This document shows positions 6,148 through 13,722 of a DNA stretch of 14,155 bases, piece by piece (position 1 is the first letter of the stretch; every line of letters starts with the position of its first letter). The translations under genes and the position numbers were made by a program. Source of the stretch: Bacillota bacterium (GTDB lineage Bacteria > Bacillota > Negativicutes > Sporomusales > Sporomusaceae); the NCBI GenBank assembly GCA_023443285.1, contig JAEZVB010000097.1, positions 1-14,155 on the forward strand, in the 5' to 3' direction. The notes beneath the pieces were generated by a model that made no database searches, was not told the origin of the DNA, and saw only the letters and a list, made by a program, of their open reading frames with translations.

Positions 6148-7107
6148 ATGCATAGAAATCCGGTTAGACCGGTTGTTGAAGGTGGCGTACTTACCGCTGT
6201 CGCCATAATTTTTGCGCTCATTAGCACATACTTGCCGGTGATTGGCGCTTTTGTCAATTTACTTTGGCCAGTACCTATCGTGCTTTTGGGTGTGCGGCAT
6301 GGATATAGATGGAGTATCTTGGCTGTGGTTGCATCTGGGTTAATTATTGCGCTGATCATGCATCCGCTTACCGCTGTATCAGTAGTGGTCGGATTTGGCC
6401 TGATTGGTATAGCTTTAGGTTATGGTTTGAGGGAGGGTTTTTCGCCGACCAAGACACTGCTTATCGGAGCCGCAGCATCGCTTGTTTCCAAGATAGCAGT
6501 ACTGGCGATCAGCGCTGCCGTGATGGGTTTTAATCCGTTAAATCTCCAAACCGAAGCCATGGTTAAGGGGCTTGAGCAGGCAATGGATTTTTACCGGGGT
6601 ATGGGTATGAAGGCCGAGGATCTGGAGCGTATGGAAGCAATGCTAAAGCCCATGGTAGAGATTGTCAAGATTATTTTGCCGGCCGGCTTTGTGTTGGCTG
6701 CTTTTGTTGATACCTTCTTAAACTTCCAGGTTGCCAAAGTCGTATTGGCTAGATTGGGTCTACAAATCCAGCCATTTCCCCTTTTTCGCCACTGGACAAT
6801 GCCGCGCTTTACGATCTATGCCTTGGTCGTGTCGCTGGTGGCTATTTATTGGGGCAAAAGCAGGGAGCTGGAGCTACTGTATAATACCGGCATGAACATC
6901 CAGGTACTAGCCACCATGTTTTTATTTGTGCAAGGAATGGCGCTGGTTTACTTCCTTACCGATAAATACAAATTGTCAAGGCTGGTCCGTGGTATTATAC
7001 TATTCTTAATACTGTCTAACGGTATTTTCATGCAGGCGCTGATTATCGGCGGTGCCTTTGATCTAATTTTTGACTATCGTCAACTGCGTGCTCCAAAAAT
7101 GGAGTGA
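6148..7107 (+). CDS. yybS: YybS family (DUF2232) integral membrane protein
   Basis: This 319-residue protein has about eight hydrophobic segments and a polar loop near residues 130-170 rich in Glu, Met and Lys. The N-terminus (VVEGGVLTAVAIIFALIS) and the VPIVLLGVRHGYRWSI segment match the YybS/DUF2232 family, which almost always precedes gdpP in Firmicutes. The fold recalls small-molecule transporter membrane subunits (ECF S-component-like), but no substrate is known and the resemblance is only by eye. ATG 6148 has AAGAGGTGA (6136-6144) overlapping the MazG-like stop. Its own stop is 14 bp before the ATG of gdpP, so translation is likely coupled. Membrane placement and family are secure; function is unknown. 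Confidence 0.88.
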   Translation: MHRNPVRPVVEGGVLTAVAIIFALISTYLPVIGAFVNLLWPVPIVLLGVRHGYRWSILAVVASGLIIALIMHPLTAVSVVVGFGLIGIALGYGLREGFSPTKTLLIGAAASLVSKIAVLAISAAVMGFNPLNLQTEAMVKGLEQAMDFYRGMGMKAEDLERMEAMLKPMVEIVKIILPAGFVLAAFVDTFLNFQVAKVVLARLGLQIQPFPLFRHWTMPRFTIYALVVSLVAIYWGKSRELELLYNTGMNIQVLATMFLFVQGMALVYFLTDKYKLSRLVRGIILFLILSNGIFMQALIIGGAFDLIFDYRQLRAPKME

Positions 7108-7121
7108 CGGGAGGAAATAAA

Positions 7122-9128
7122 ATGCCGCAGGGACCTTCCTTTTGGTTTGATACCCGGATCTACTTGGCCGTAACTGCTGCCTTATTGCTGATTATCAGCT
7201 ATTATAATCCCTATGCGGCCACATTGGGTGCTGTTCTACTATATGTGCTTTATCTTTATGGGCGGGAACGCTACAACAGTCGCCAAAAAGAAGTAAACGC
7301 TTACCTTGAAGATATGGGTCGCTGTCTGGATCATGCGGCCGCCCAGGTATTTGATAAAATGCCGCTGGCCATCGTGATCGTTGATGAACAAGGAAATATT
7401 CAATGGCGCAATACGATGCTAACCAAATGGGTCAATGAGTCGGTGGAACTGGGCCAGTCGTTGCTAAAGATCTGGCCAACATTGCCGCTTGAGAAAATAA
7501 TAGGAAAAGATGGTCAGACCAGCTTTGAGGCAAATACGAGCCATTATGAAATTATTCACCGCGTGGCTGCCGAAACATCGTATACTGTGCTTTATCTATC
7601 AGATATCACTGAAATTGAGGCAGACAAGCAAGCGAGTAGTCAGCTTCAGACGGTATTGGCCTACATTCAGATTGATAACTATAATGATGCCTTAACCGGC
7701 TTAACCGAGAGTCAGCGGACGGCTATTTTGGGGGAGGTTAACCGACTGCTGGCCGAGTGGATGACTGAGCTGGATGGTCATCTGAAAAAGTATAACGAAG
7801 ATACCTATCTTGCTGTTATCCACCGTCGGGCGCTTGACCGTCTGATGACTGGTGACAAGTTTGAGATTTTGGATAAAATCCGGGGCATTCAGGCAGGTAA
7901 TAAAATCCCTGTGACCCTGAGTATTGGCGCCGCTACAGGAGAAAACTCGGTGGCAGAGCTGGGGCAACGGGCACAGGCCGGACTGGATTTGGCCTTGAGC
8001 CGTGGGGGCGATCAGGCTGCTGTTAATATTAGCGGCAAAGTCCAATTTTTTGGCGGCAAAGCCAAAGCTGTTGAAAAAAACACCAGAGTCAAAGCCCGGA
8101 TTGTCGCCCAAGCCATTAGGGAACTGATTGAACAAGCCGACAGTATTGTGGTTATGGGTCATACCGGTGAGGATTTTGACAGCCTGGGGGCAGCGCTAGG
8201 TGTTGCCAAAATGGTTCGCCATCTGGGAAAACAGGTTAAAATTGTCGTTAGTCAGCCAGGCTTGGCTGTTGACAAATTATCAGAGTTATTGCTTGACTAC
8301 GAAGAATATCGGGATCTATTTATATCGCCGATGCAGGCCGGGCTGTTCGTTAATCCCCGGGCACTGGTATTTGTCGTTGATACCCATCGACCTGAACTAG
8401 CTGCCGCGCCGGAGGTGCTGGCTCGTGCTGAGCGGACGGTTATTATTGACCATCATCGCCGGGCCGAAACCATTATTGCCAATACGCTGCTGGTTTATTT
8501 GGAACCGTCGGCTTCTTCGACAAGCGAACTGGTCACAGAATTGCTGGGTTATTTCGACGACAAAATTGAATTAACACGTCTGGAGGCGTCGGCATTGTAT
8601 GCCGGTCTTGTTGTAGACACAAAGAATTTTGCGGTGCAGACTGGCGTTCGTACTTTTGAGGCGGCCTCTTACCTGCGGCGGGCCGGTGCTGACCCCACGC
8701 TGGTTCGGCACTTATTCCGGGTTGATTTTGAAACAATGAAAACGCGGGCGGCGATTATTGAAAATACCGAGATGCCGCACGATGGAGTCGTGATTGCCAT
8801 TTGTCCAGTCGATATAAAAAATGCCCAGGTGATGGCGGCTCAGACGGCCGATATGTTGCTGGGTATTGAGGGCGTGCGGGTGAGTTTTGTCCTATTTAAC
8901 ATGGAAGATGGGGTTGGCGTCAGCGCCAGGTCTAACGGTGACCTTAACGTCCAGGTAATTATGGAGCAGTTAGGCGGCGGCGGCCATCAATCGGTAGCCG
9001 GTGCCAAAGTAAAAGGTGCTGACTTCGATGAAGTCAAGAGCCAAATTATAAAGATTGTTGATAGTCATATAAAGGAGAGTGCAACACATGAAAGTAATTC
9101 TGCAACAAGAAGTGAAAAAACTCGGTAA
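7122..9128 (+). CDS. gdpP: Cyclic-di-AMP phosphodiesterase GdpP (DHH family)
   Basis: GdpP hydrolyses c-di-AMP to pApA at the membrane, lowering a second messenger that controls potassium, cell wall and osmotic balance. Two membrane segments lie at about residues 8-50, then a PAS domain at about 70-160 (MPLAIVIVDEQGNIQW), a GGDEF-derived domain at about 165-300 without the GGDEF active motif, and a DHH/DHHA1 module from about 330. Catalytic residues are visible: GHTGEDFDS with His347 and its two Asp, DTHRP, DHH at 443-445, and GGGGH with His622. The 668 residues fit the family. ATG 7122 is preferred over GTG 7104 because GGGAGG (7109-7114) is 7 nt upstream. The end overlaps rplI by 41 bp in another frame. 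Identification is firm. Confidence 0.95.
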   Translation: MPQGPSFWFDTRIYLAVTAALLLIISYYNPYAATLGAVLLYVLYLYGRERYNSRQKEVNAYLEDMGRCLDHAAAQVFDKMPLAIVIVDEQGNIQWRNTMLTKWVNESVELGQSLLKIWPTLPLEKIIGKDGQTSFEANTSHYEIIHRVAAETSYTVLYLSDITEIEADKQASSQLQTVLAYIQIDNYNDALTGLTESQRTAILGEVNRLLAEWMTELDGHLKKYNEDTYLAVIHRRALDRLMTGDKFEILDKIRGIQAGNKIPVTLSIGAATGENSVAELGQRAQAGLDLALSRGGDQAAVNISGKVQFFGGKAKAVEKNTRVKARIVAQAIRELIEQADSIVVMGHTGEDFDSLGAALGVAKMVRHLGKQVKIVVSQPGLAVDKLSELLLDYEEYRDLFISPMQAGLFVNPRALVFVVDTHRPELAAAPEVLARAERTVIIDHHRRAETIIANTLLVYLEPSASSTSELVTELLGYFDDKIELTRLEASALYAGLVVDTKNFAVQTGVRTFEAASYLRRAGADPTLVRHLFRVDFETMKTRAAIIENTEMPHDGVVIAICPVDIKNAQVMAAQTADMLLGIEGVRVSFVLFNMEDGVGVSARSNGDLNVQVIMEQLGGGGHQSVAGAKVKGADFDEVKSQIIKIVDSHIKESATHESNSATRSEKTR

Positions 9129-9534
9129 AAAAGGCGAAATACTTGAGGTATCGGAAGGCTATGCCCGCAACTATCTATTGCCGCAAAAACTGGCTATTCC
9201 GGCAACTGCGAATAATGTAAATAATGCCAACTTGCAAAAGGCCTCCGAGGAACGCAAGAAAGAGCGAGCCCTTGATGAGGCAAAGCTACTCGCAGCGCAG
9301 ATGGCCAAAATTACTGTCAGTATCCCGGTAAAAATGGGAGAAGGCGGGCGCTTGTTCGGTTCGGTAACTGCCAAAGACATTGCCGATGCGCTAGTGAAAG
9401 AACATAAGCTTGAGCTGGATAAGCGTAAAATTGAGCTTAAGGACGCTCTTAAGTCTTTGGGAACATTCACAGTACCTATTAAACTCCATGCTGAGGTCGG
9501 TACGCAGATTCAAGTAACAGTAATAGCAGAGTAA
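9088..9534 (+). CDS. rplI: 50S ribosomal protein bL9
   Basis: bL9 binds 23S rRNA near the L1 stalk, with its long helix reaching between ribosomes and helping frame keeping. The 148 residues are standard. The N-terminal domain starts MKVILQQEVKKLGKKGEILEV, followed by EGYARNYLLPQKLA at about residues 24-37. A long charged helix spans about 40-75, then the C-terminal domain with GRLFGSVTAKDIADAL. The start is ATG 9088, matching other bL9 proteins, with AAAGGAGAG at 9071-9079; an in-frame GTG at 9079 lies inside the Shine-Dalgarno and is unlikely. The first 41 bases also encode the end of gdpP, so translation of the two is probably linked. lonC follows 25 bp later. Certain identification. Confidence 0.97.
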   Translation: MKVILQQEVKKLGKKGEILEVSEGYARNYLLPQKLAIPATANNVNNANLQKASEERKKERALDEAKLLAAQMAKITVSIPVKMGEGGRLFGSVTAKDIADALVKEHKLELDKRKIELKDALKSLGTFTVPIKLHAEVGTQIQVTVIAE

Positions 9535-9559
9535 GCTTTACAATTAGAAAGGTAAGGTC

Positions 9560-11509
9560 ATGAAAGATTTTTTTAGTAAACTAGTACGTAGCGGCAACGC
9601 TGATTCGGCTACCAGCGGTCATAGTAACCAGGAAGATCAGTTTAAACGTCAGGTGGCTGCCTTGTACGGTTTATATACCGGGGTTATGGGAGCAGAGAAA
9701 GTTGTACTGAAAGCGGGCAAGCTGGGAGCTTTGGAGCTTATGCGTTCTGCCCGGCTTGAAGAGAGAGTGCTGGCTTTGCAGAAGTTGGTATTTGAAGACC
9801 CGACAATCGAGCAACTGCCAGCTATGAAGGATATCCCTGCAATACTTAGCGAAATTGAAGACGAGTTGGCAGACCTCTGCGCTCGGCGCACGGTTGAAGA
9901 CCGTATTGAAAAGAAAATTGCTGAAAAAATGGAAGAGCGTCATCAAGAATATGTCCAGGAAATTCGCGCGCAGGTTATTAAGGAAGAAAGCCCTGCCAAT
10001 GCGGAAAATCCCCAGACACTCAAGAAGTTTGCGCTACTAGAAAAACTGGAAAGTCGCAAGTTAACCCGCTCGGCCATGGAACTACTCCGCCCAACCAATC
10101 TTGATGAAATCGTTGGTCAAGAGCGGGCAGTCGAAGCTCTGCGCGCTAAATTGGCCTCTCCCTATCCGCAGCACCTGATTCTTTATGGGCCACCTGGAGT
10201 TGGTAAAACTACGGCGGCTCGCTTAGTTTTAGAAGAAGCCAAAAAGGTTAAACGTGCGCCCTTTGCCCCAGATGCGCCGTTTGTCGAAGTTGATGGCACG
10301 ACACTTCGGTGGGATCCCCGTGATGTCACTAACCCACTGTTAGGTTCTGTTCATGATCCTATTTATCAAGGTGCTCGCCGTGACTTGGCCGAAAGCGGTG
10401 TGCCTGAACCCAAGCCTGGTTTGGCTACAGATGCCCATGGCGGTATCCTGTTTATTGATGAAATCGGCGAGATGGATCCCATGTTACAAAACAAGCTGTT
10501 AAAAGTGCTGGAAGATAAGCGGGTGTTTTTTGATTCTGCTTACTATGATCCATCAGATAGTAGTGTGCCTAAGTATATTAAGAAGTTGTTTGAAGAGGGG
10601 GCGCCGGCTGACTTCATCTTGATCGGTGCTACTACTCGCGATGCCAGTGACATTACGCCGGCAGTGCGTTCACGCTGTGCTGAAATTTACTTTGAGCCCT
10701 TAACCCCCAAACATATTGAAGAAATAGTACGCAACGCGGCCGCCAAATTGGAAGTGCCTATTGATCCGGAAGTGCCGCACCTTATTAGTGACTACACCAT
10801 TGAGGGGCGCAAGGCCGTCAACATCTTCTCAGATGCTTATAGCATGGCGCTGATGCGGGTAGGGCAGAACCAGGAAATGATCAGTATCACTAAAGCCGAT
10901 ATTTACCGGGTAGCTCAGGTTAGCCGCCTGTCACCCTATGTTAACCGGAAAGCAGCGCCTACGCTAGAAGTAGGTCGAGTATTTGGTCTTGGGGTTAGCG
11001 GTTATCTGGGATCTGTGCTGGAAATTGAAGCAGTGGCTTTTCCGGCGGAAAAAGGAAAAGGCAGTATCCGGTTTAACGATACAGCCGGCAGTATGGCAAA
11101 AGACTCGGTATTTAATGCTACCGCTGTTGTTAGGAAACTTACTGGTCAGGATCTATCTAGTTTTGATTTGCATATTAACATCATTGGCGGTGGCCGCATT
11201 GACGGTCCTTCGGCCGGAACTGCGATTGTAGCGGCGGTTATTTCCGCTATTACCGGTAAACCCATCCGTCAGGATGTAGCCATAACCGGAGAAATCTCCA
11301 TTCAGGGCAAAGTAAAGGCTGTTGGCGGAGTGTTTGAAAAGGCCTATGGTGCCAAACAAGCAGGTATTGTGTCAATGATCATCCCGCAGGAGAATCAGGC
11401 TGATATTCCGGAAAACCATTTAGGCCTTAGTATCAAGCCGGTTGGTACAGTAGAAGAAGCCATGGCAATACTGTTTGATGAAGTTGATGTTGAAGTTGCC
11501 AGTGCCTGA
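9560..11509 (+). CDS. lonC: Lon-family ATP-dependent protease LonC
   Basis: LonC is a protease of spore-forming Firmicutes related to LonA and the sporulation protease LonB. The 649 residues begin with a family-specific helical region that includes a charged coiled coil at about 98-140. The AAA+ module has Walker A GPPGVGKT with Lys216, Walker B FIDE with Asp300/Glu301, and sensor segments around 355-375. The C-terminal Lon protease domain has catalytic Ser551 in GPSAG and Lys594 in FEKAYGAKQAG, 43 residues apart exactly as in E. coli Lon (S679/K722). There is no LonA-type N-terminal substrate domain. The length favours LonC over LonB (about 550). ATG 9560 has AAAGG (9548-9552) and AAGG (9554-9557) just upstream. 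It ends the operon before a terminator. Known location among relatives is rplI-lonC-dnaB, as here. Confidence 0.92.
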   Translation: MKDFFSKLVRSGNADSATSGHSNQEDQFKRQVAALYGLYTGVMGAEKVVLKAGKLGALELMRSARLEERVLALQKLVFEDPTIEQLPAMKDIPAILSEIEDELADLCARRTVEDRIEKKIAEKMEERHQEYVQEIRAQVIKEESPANAENPQTLKKFALLEKLESRKLTRSAMELLRPTNLDEIVGQERAVEALRAKLASPYPQHLILYGPPGVGKTTAARLVLEEAKKVKRAPFAPDAPFVEVDGTTLRWDPRDVTNPLLGSVHDPIYQGARRDLAESGVPEPKPGLATDAHGGILFIDEIGEMDPMLQNKLLKVLEDKRVFFDSAYYDPSDSSVPKYIKKLFEEGAPADFILIGATTRDASDITPAVRSRCAEIYFEPLTPKHIEEIVRNAAAKLEVPIDPEVPHLISDYTIEGRKAVNIFSDAYSMALMRVGQNQEMISITKADIYRVAQVSRLSPYVNRKAAPTLEVGRVFGLGVSGYLGSVLEIEAVAFPAEKGKGSIRFNDTAGSMAKDSVFNATAVVRKLTGQDLSSFDLHINIIGGGRIDGPSAGTAIVAAVISAITGKPIRQDVAITGEISIQGKVKAVGGVFEKAYGAKQAGIVSMIIPQENQADIPENHLGLSIKPVGTVEEAMAILFDEVDVEVASA

Positions 11510-11531
11510 TGTAATTATAGTATTTTAGATA

Positions 11532-11583
11532 GGCCGCGCTAAACCAGATGCACGGTAGTGCTGTGCTTGGGCGCGGTCTTTTT
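11532..11583 (+). terminator. Terminator after lonC
   Basis: GGCCGCGC (11532-11539) pairs with GCGCGGTC (11571-11578), 8 bp with one G-U. Inside lie a CCA/TGG pairing and a GCAC/GTGC mini-hairpin (11550-11561), so the long arm folds almost continuously. TTTTT follows at 11579-11583. It separates lonC from dnaB. Confidence 0.82.
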
Positions 11584-11649
11584 ACTCAACTTTTGCCGCT
11601 GCCTAAGGCGGGGCATAAGTCGTATTTTCATGATGAAGGAGAAATTTAC

Positions 11650-12984
11650 ATGATTGATCGCGTTCCTCCCCAAAATGTGGAAGCAGAGCAGTCGGTGCTG
11701 GGCGCTATGATGATTGAACGCGAGGCCATATCCAAGGTAGCAGAAATCATAAGGCCAGAAGATTTTTATCGCGAGGCTCATCGTCTGATTTTTAATGCCA
11801 TGCTAGAGTTGTTTAATAAAAATGATGCCGTGGATTTGGTAACTGTTGTAGAAATACTACGCCGGGATGAAAAACTGGAGGGAGCCGGTGGCATTGCTTA
11901 TGTTTCCGCACTGGCCAACAGTGTGCCGACAGCCGCAAATGTTATGTATCATGCCCGGATTGTCGAAGAAAAAGCCTTGTTACGCCAGCTGATTACCACT
12001 GCTACACATGTCGCTGGTATGGGCTATGAAGCAAATGAAGAAGTTGCTGTCATCATGGACAAGGCCGAAAAGATGATTCTTGAGGTTGCCAACCGCAAAG
12101 CAGGCCAGGAATTCGCATCAATTAAGAATATTATTTTTGATGTATTTGACAAGGTTTCTGAGCTTTATTCTTCTAAAGGCGGCATTACTGGTTTGTCTAC
12201 CGGGTTTAAAGACTTGGACAAACTGACTTCAGGTTTACAAGCTTCCGACCTTATTTTGATTGCGGCTCGGCCCAGTATGGGTAAAACTGCCTTTGTGCTA
12301 AATATCGCCCAGAATGTTGCCATTAAGGAAAAGCAGGCAGTGGCTTTCTTTAGCCTGGAGATGTCAAAAGAGCAACTGGTCCAGCGTATGCTGTGTGCTG
12401 AGGCACCAATTGATGCCCAGCGCTTGCGCATTGGCGAACTGGAAAACAATGATTGGGATAAGCTTGTGCGGGCGGCAGATCGCTTGGCCGCGGCACCGAT
12501 CTTTATTGATGATACGGCAGGTATCACGGTCATGGAAATGCGTTCTAAAGCGCGCAGGCTCAAAATTGAACATGATTTAAAACTCATCATTATCGATTAT
12601 CTCCAGCTGATGCAAGGTGGCAGCGGCAGTTCTCGCAGCGAAAATCGCCAGCAGGAAATCTCCGAGATATCGCGTTCGCTAAAAGCCTTGGCTCGGGAAC
12701 TCAAAGTGCCGGTTATCGCTTTATCACAGCTCAGTCGTGGCGTAGAGTCTCGTCAGGTGAAAAAACCTATGCTCAGTGATCTGCGGGAATCAGGTTCGCT
12801 GGAGCAGGATGCGGATATTGTCGCGTTCCTCTATCGCGAGGACTACTATGATCCCGAAACCGAGCACAAGAACATTACTGATGTTATTATTGCCAAGCAC
12901 CGTAATGGTCCTGTTGACAGTGTTCAACTCTTTTTCCACAAGCAATTTACCAAGTTTAGTGATTTATCCAGGATTCCTGGGTAG
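11650..12984 (+). CDS. dnaB: Replicative DNA helicase DnaB (Bacillus DnaC)
   Basis: DnaB is the hexameric 5'-3' helicase of the replication fork. The 444 residues match the family. The N-terminal domain (PPQNVEAEQSVLGAMM to about 110) mediates primase and loader contact. The RecA-like motor has Walker A SMGKT with Lys212, FFSLEMSKEQL, Walker B IIIDYLQ with Asp316, and the conserved ALSQLSRGVE followed by SDLRESGSLEQDADIV and the arginine-finger region near the C-terminus. No intein is present in the P-loop, a common insertion site. The start is ATG 11650, giving MIDRVPPQN, with AAGGAG at 11636-11641; an in-frame ATG at 11548 lies inside the terminator and is rejected. I see no convincing promoter between 11584 and 11635. 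The EamA-like gene follows after 22 bp. Confidence 0.97.
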   Translation: MIDRVPPQNVEAEQSVLGAMMIEREAISKVAEIIRPEDFYREAHRLIFNAMLELFNKNDAVDLVTVVEILRRDEKLEGAGGIAYVSALANSVPTAANVMYHARIVEEKALLRQLITTATHVAGMGYEANEEVAVIMDKAEKMILEVANRKAGQEFASIKNIIFDVFDKVSELYSSKGGITGLSTGFKDLDKLTSGLQASDLILIAARPSMGKTAFVLNIAQNVAIKEKQAVAFFSLEMSKEQLVQRMLCAEAPIDAQRLRIGELENNDWDKLVRAADRLAAAPIFIDDTAGITVMEMRSKARRLKIEHDLKLIIIDYLQLMQGGSGSSRSENRQQEISEISRSLKALARELKVPVIALSQLSRGVESRQVKKPMLSDLRESGSLEQDADIVAFLYREDYYDPETEHKNITDVIIAKHRNGPVDSVQLFFHKQFTKFSDLSRIPG

Positions 12985-13006
12985 TACCATATTTTGAGGG
13001 GGCTGC

Positions 13007-13447
13007 GTGCTTTTGCTGTACTACCTGACTATTTCCTTAACCATTGTTTCCAGCATTTTGTACCATGTGTTTTTGAAAATCACACCGGCAACGATTAACC
13101 CCATGTTTGCTCTGACAATTACCTATGTTACCGCCAGTATTGTGACCTTGATGCTGTATCCGTTTTATCCAATGGATAAAGCTGTGCCATTCTTAGAAAA
13201 TTTCAGGCAGTTAAATTGGGTGAGTTATGCGCTGGGAATAGCAATTGTTGGCCTAGAAGTGGGGACGCTAGTTGCCTATCGGGTTGGCTGGAATATCAGC
13301 CTGTTTAATATTGTCGCAAGTACAACAGTAAGTGTGTTATTAATCCCGCTAGGTTTAATGTTTTTTAAAGAAAGCTTATCAGCTACAACCATACTAGGAG
13401 TGGTTTTTTGTTTATTCGGGTTAGTGCTGATAAATTACCGGGGATAA
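13007..13447 (+). CDS. Short EamA/DMT-type membrane protein
   Basis: This is a 146-residue membrane protein with about four or five hydrophobic segments and a polar loop near residues 57-70. The final part, NIVASTTVSVLLIPLGLMFFKESLSATTILGVVF in outline, carries the F.KE.LS..T..G pattern that ends each half of EamA-type drug/metabolite transporters. The last residues LVLINYRG fit too. It corresponds to one half of a two-EamA-repeat transporter, as in small multidrug-resistance-like members that work as dimers; it is probably complete because it has its own GTG start at 13007 with GAGGGGG (12996-13002) and a normal end. It lies 22 bp after dnaB and is probably read from the same transcript. The substrate is unknown. 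Confidence 0.8.
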   Translation: MLLLYYLTISLTIVSSILYHVFLKITPATINPMFALTITYVTASIVTLMLYPFYPMDKAVPFLENFRQLNWVSYALGIAIVGLEVGTLVAYRVGWNISLFNIVASTTVSVLLIPLGLMFFKESLSATTILGVVFCLFGLVLINYRG

Positions 13448-13475
13448 AGTTAACATCTGATTATTATTAGTGCAA

Positions 13476-13509
13476 ACTCTTCTAAGTGCAATATGCAAGG
13501 TGTAAGAGT
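13476..13509. repeat. Imperfect dyad in the intergenic region
   Basis: ACTCTT (13476-13481) and AAGAGT (13504-13509) flank two TGCA words (13487-13490 and 13494-13497). AGTGCAA also occurs twice (13469-13475, 13485-13491). This could be a protein site or a weak hairpin after the EamA-like gene; no T tail follows. Confidence 0.35.
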
Positions 13510-13527
13510 AGGTTAGTTGGCTATTAC

Positions 13528-13584
13528 TCAACAATTATGTACAAAAATTGCATTTATGTGTACAAAATTGTGCATAGTTGTTGA
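13528..13584. promoter_or_regulatory. Candidate enhancer (upstream activator site) for the sigma-54 promoter
   Basis: The outer arms TCAACAA (13528-13534) and TTGTTGA (13578-13584) are perfect inverted repeats, and the symmetry continues inward as (T/C)TATG(T/C)ACAA. Inside, TGTACA occurs at 13538-13543 and 13559-13564, 21 bp apart (two helical turns), within the related words TGTACAAAAATTGCAT and TGTACAAAATTGTGCAT. The site ends 80 bp before the predicted transcription start, the usual place for an enhancer-binding activator. The bound protein is unknown. Confidence 0.6.
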
Positions 13585-13636
13585 AAATGTATAGAAAATT
13601 ATGTCATTAAATACTGAACTATAAGCATTGATGGTG

Positions 13637-13653
13637 TTGGCACGATTATTGCA
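13637..13653 (+). promoter_or_regulatory. Sigma-54 (RpoN) -24/-12 promoter
   Basis: TTGGCACGATTATTGCA matches the sigma-54 consensus TTGGCACG-N4-TTGCA at every defined base. GG is at 13639-13640 and GC at 13651-13652 with the required 10-bp gap. Transcription should begin near 13664, about 60 nt before the GTG of the sigma-factor gene on the same strand. Confidence 0.9.
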
Positions 13654-13677
13654 TTTAATAAAAGTGGACACAGGAAG

Positions 13678-13695
13678 ACAACAATCATTTGTTGT
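13678..13695 (+). repeat. Perfect inverted repeat in the leader of the sigma-factor gene
   Basis: ACAACAA (13678-13684) and TTGTTGT (13689-13695) form a 7-bp hairpin with a 4-nt loop, 28 nt upstream of the start codon and within the predicted sigma-54 transcript. ACAACAA resembles the TCAACAA arm of the upstream palindrome, so it could be an extra protein site or an RNA hairpin. Confidence 0.5.
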
Positions 13696-13722
13696 GAATA
13701 AGAGGACAAGGGGTATGCAATA

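Noticed and set aside
7104..7121. Upstream GTG start for gdpP overlapping the yybS stop
   Set aside because: It lacks its own Shine-Dalgarno, and the GGGAGG within this stretch is correctly placed for ATG 7122.
11548..11649. Possible 34-residue N-terminal extension of DnaB from ATG 11548
   Set aside because: That start lies within the lonC terminator hairpin and has no Shine-Dalgarno; ATG 11650 with AAGGAG gives the standard DnaB N-terminus.
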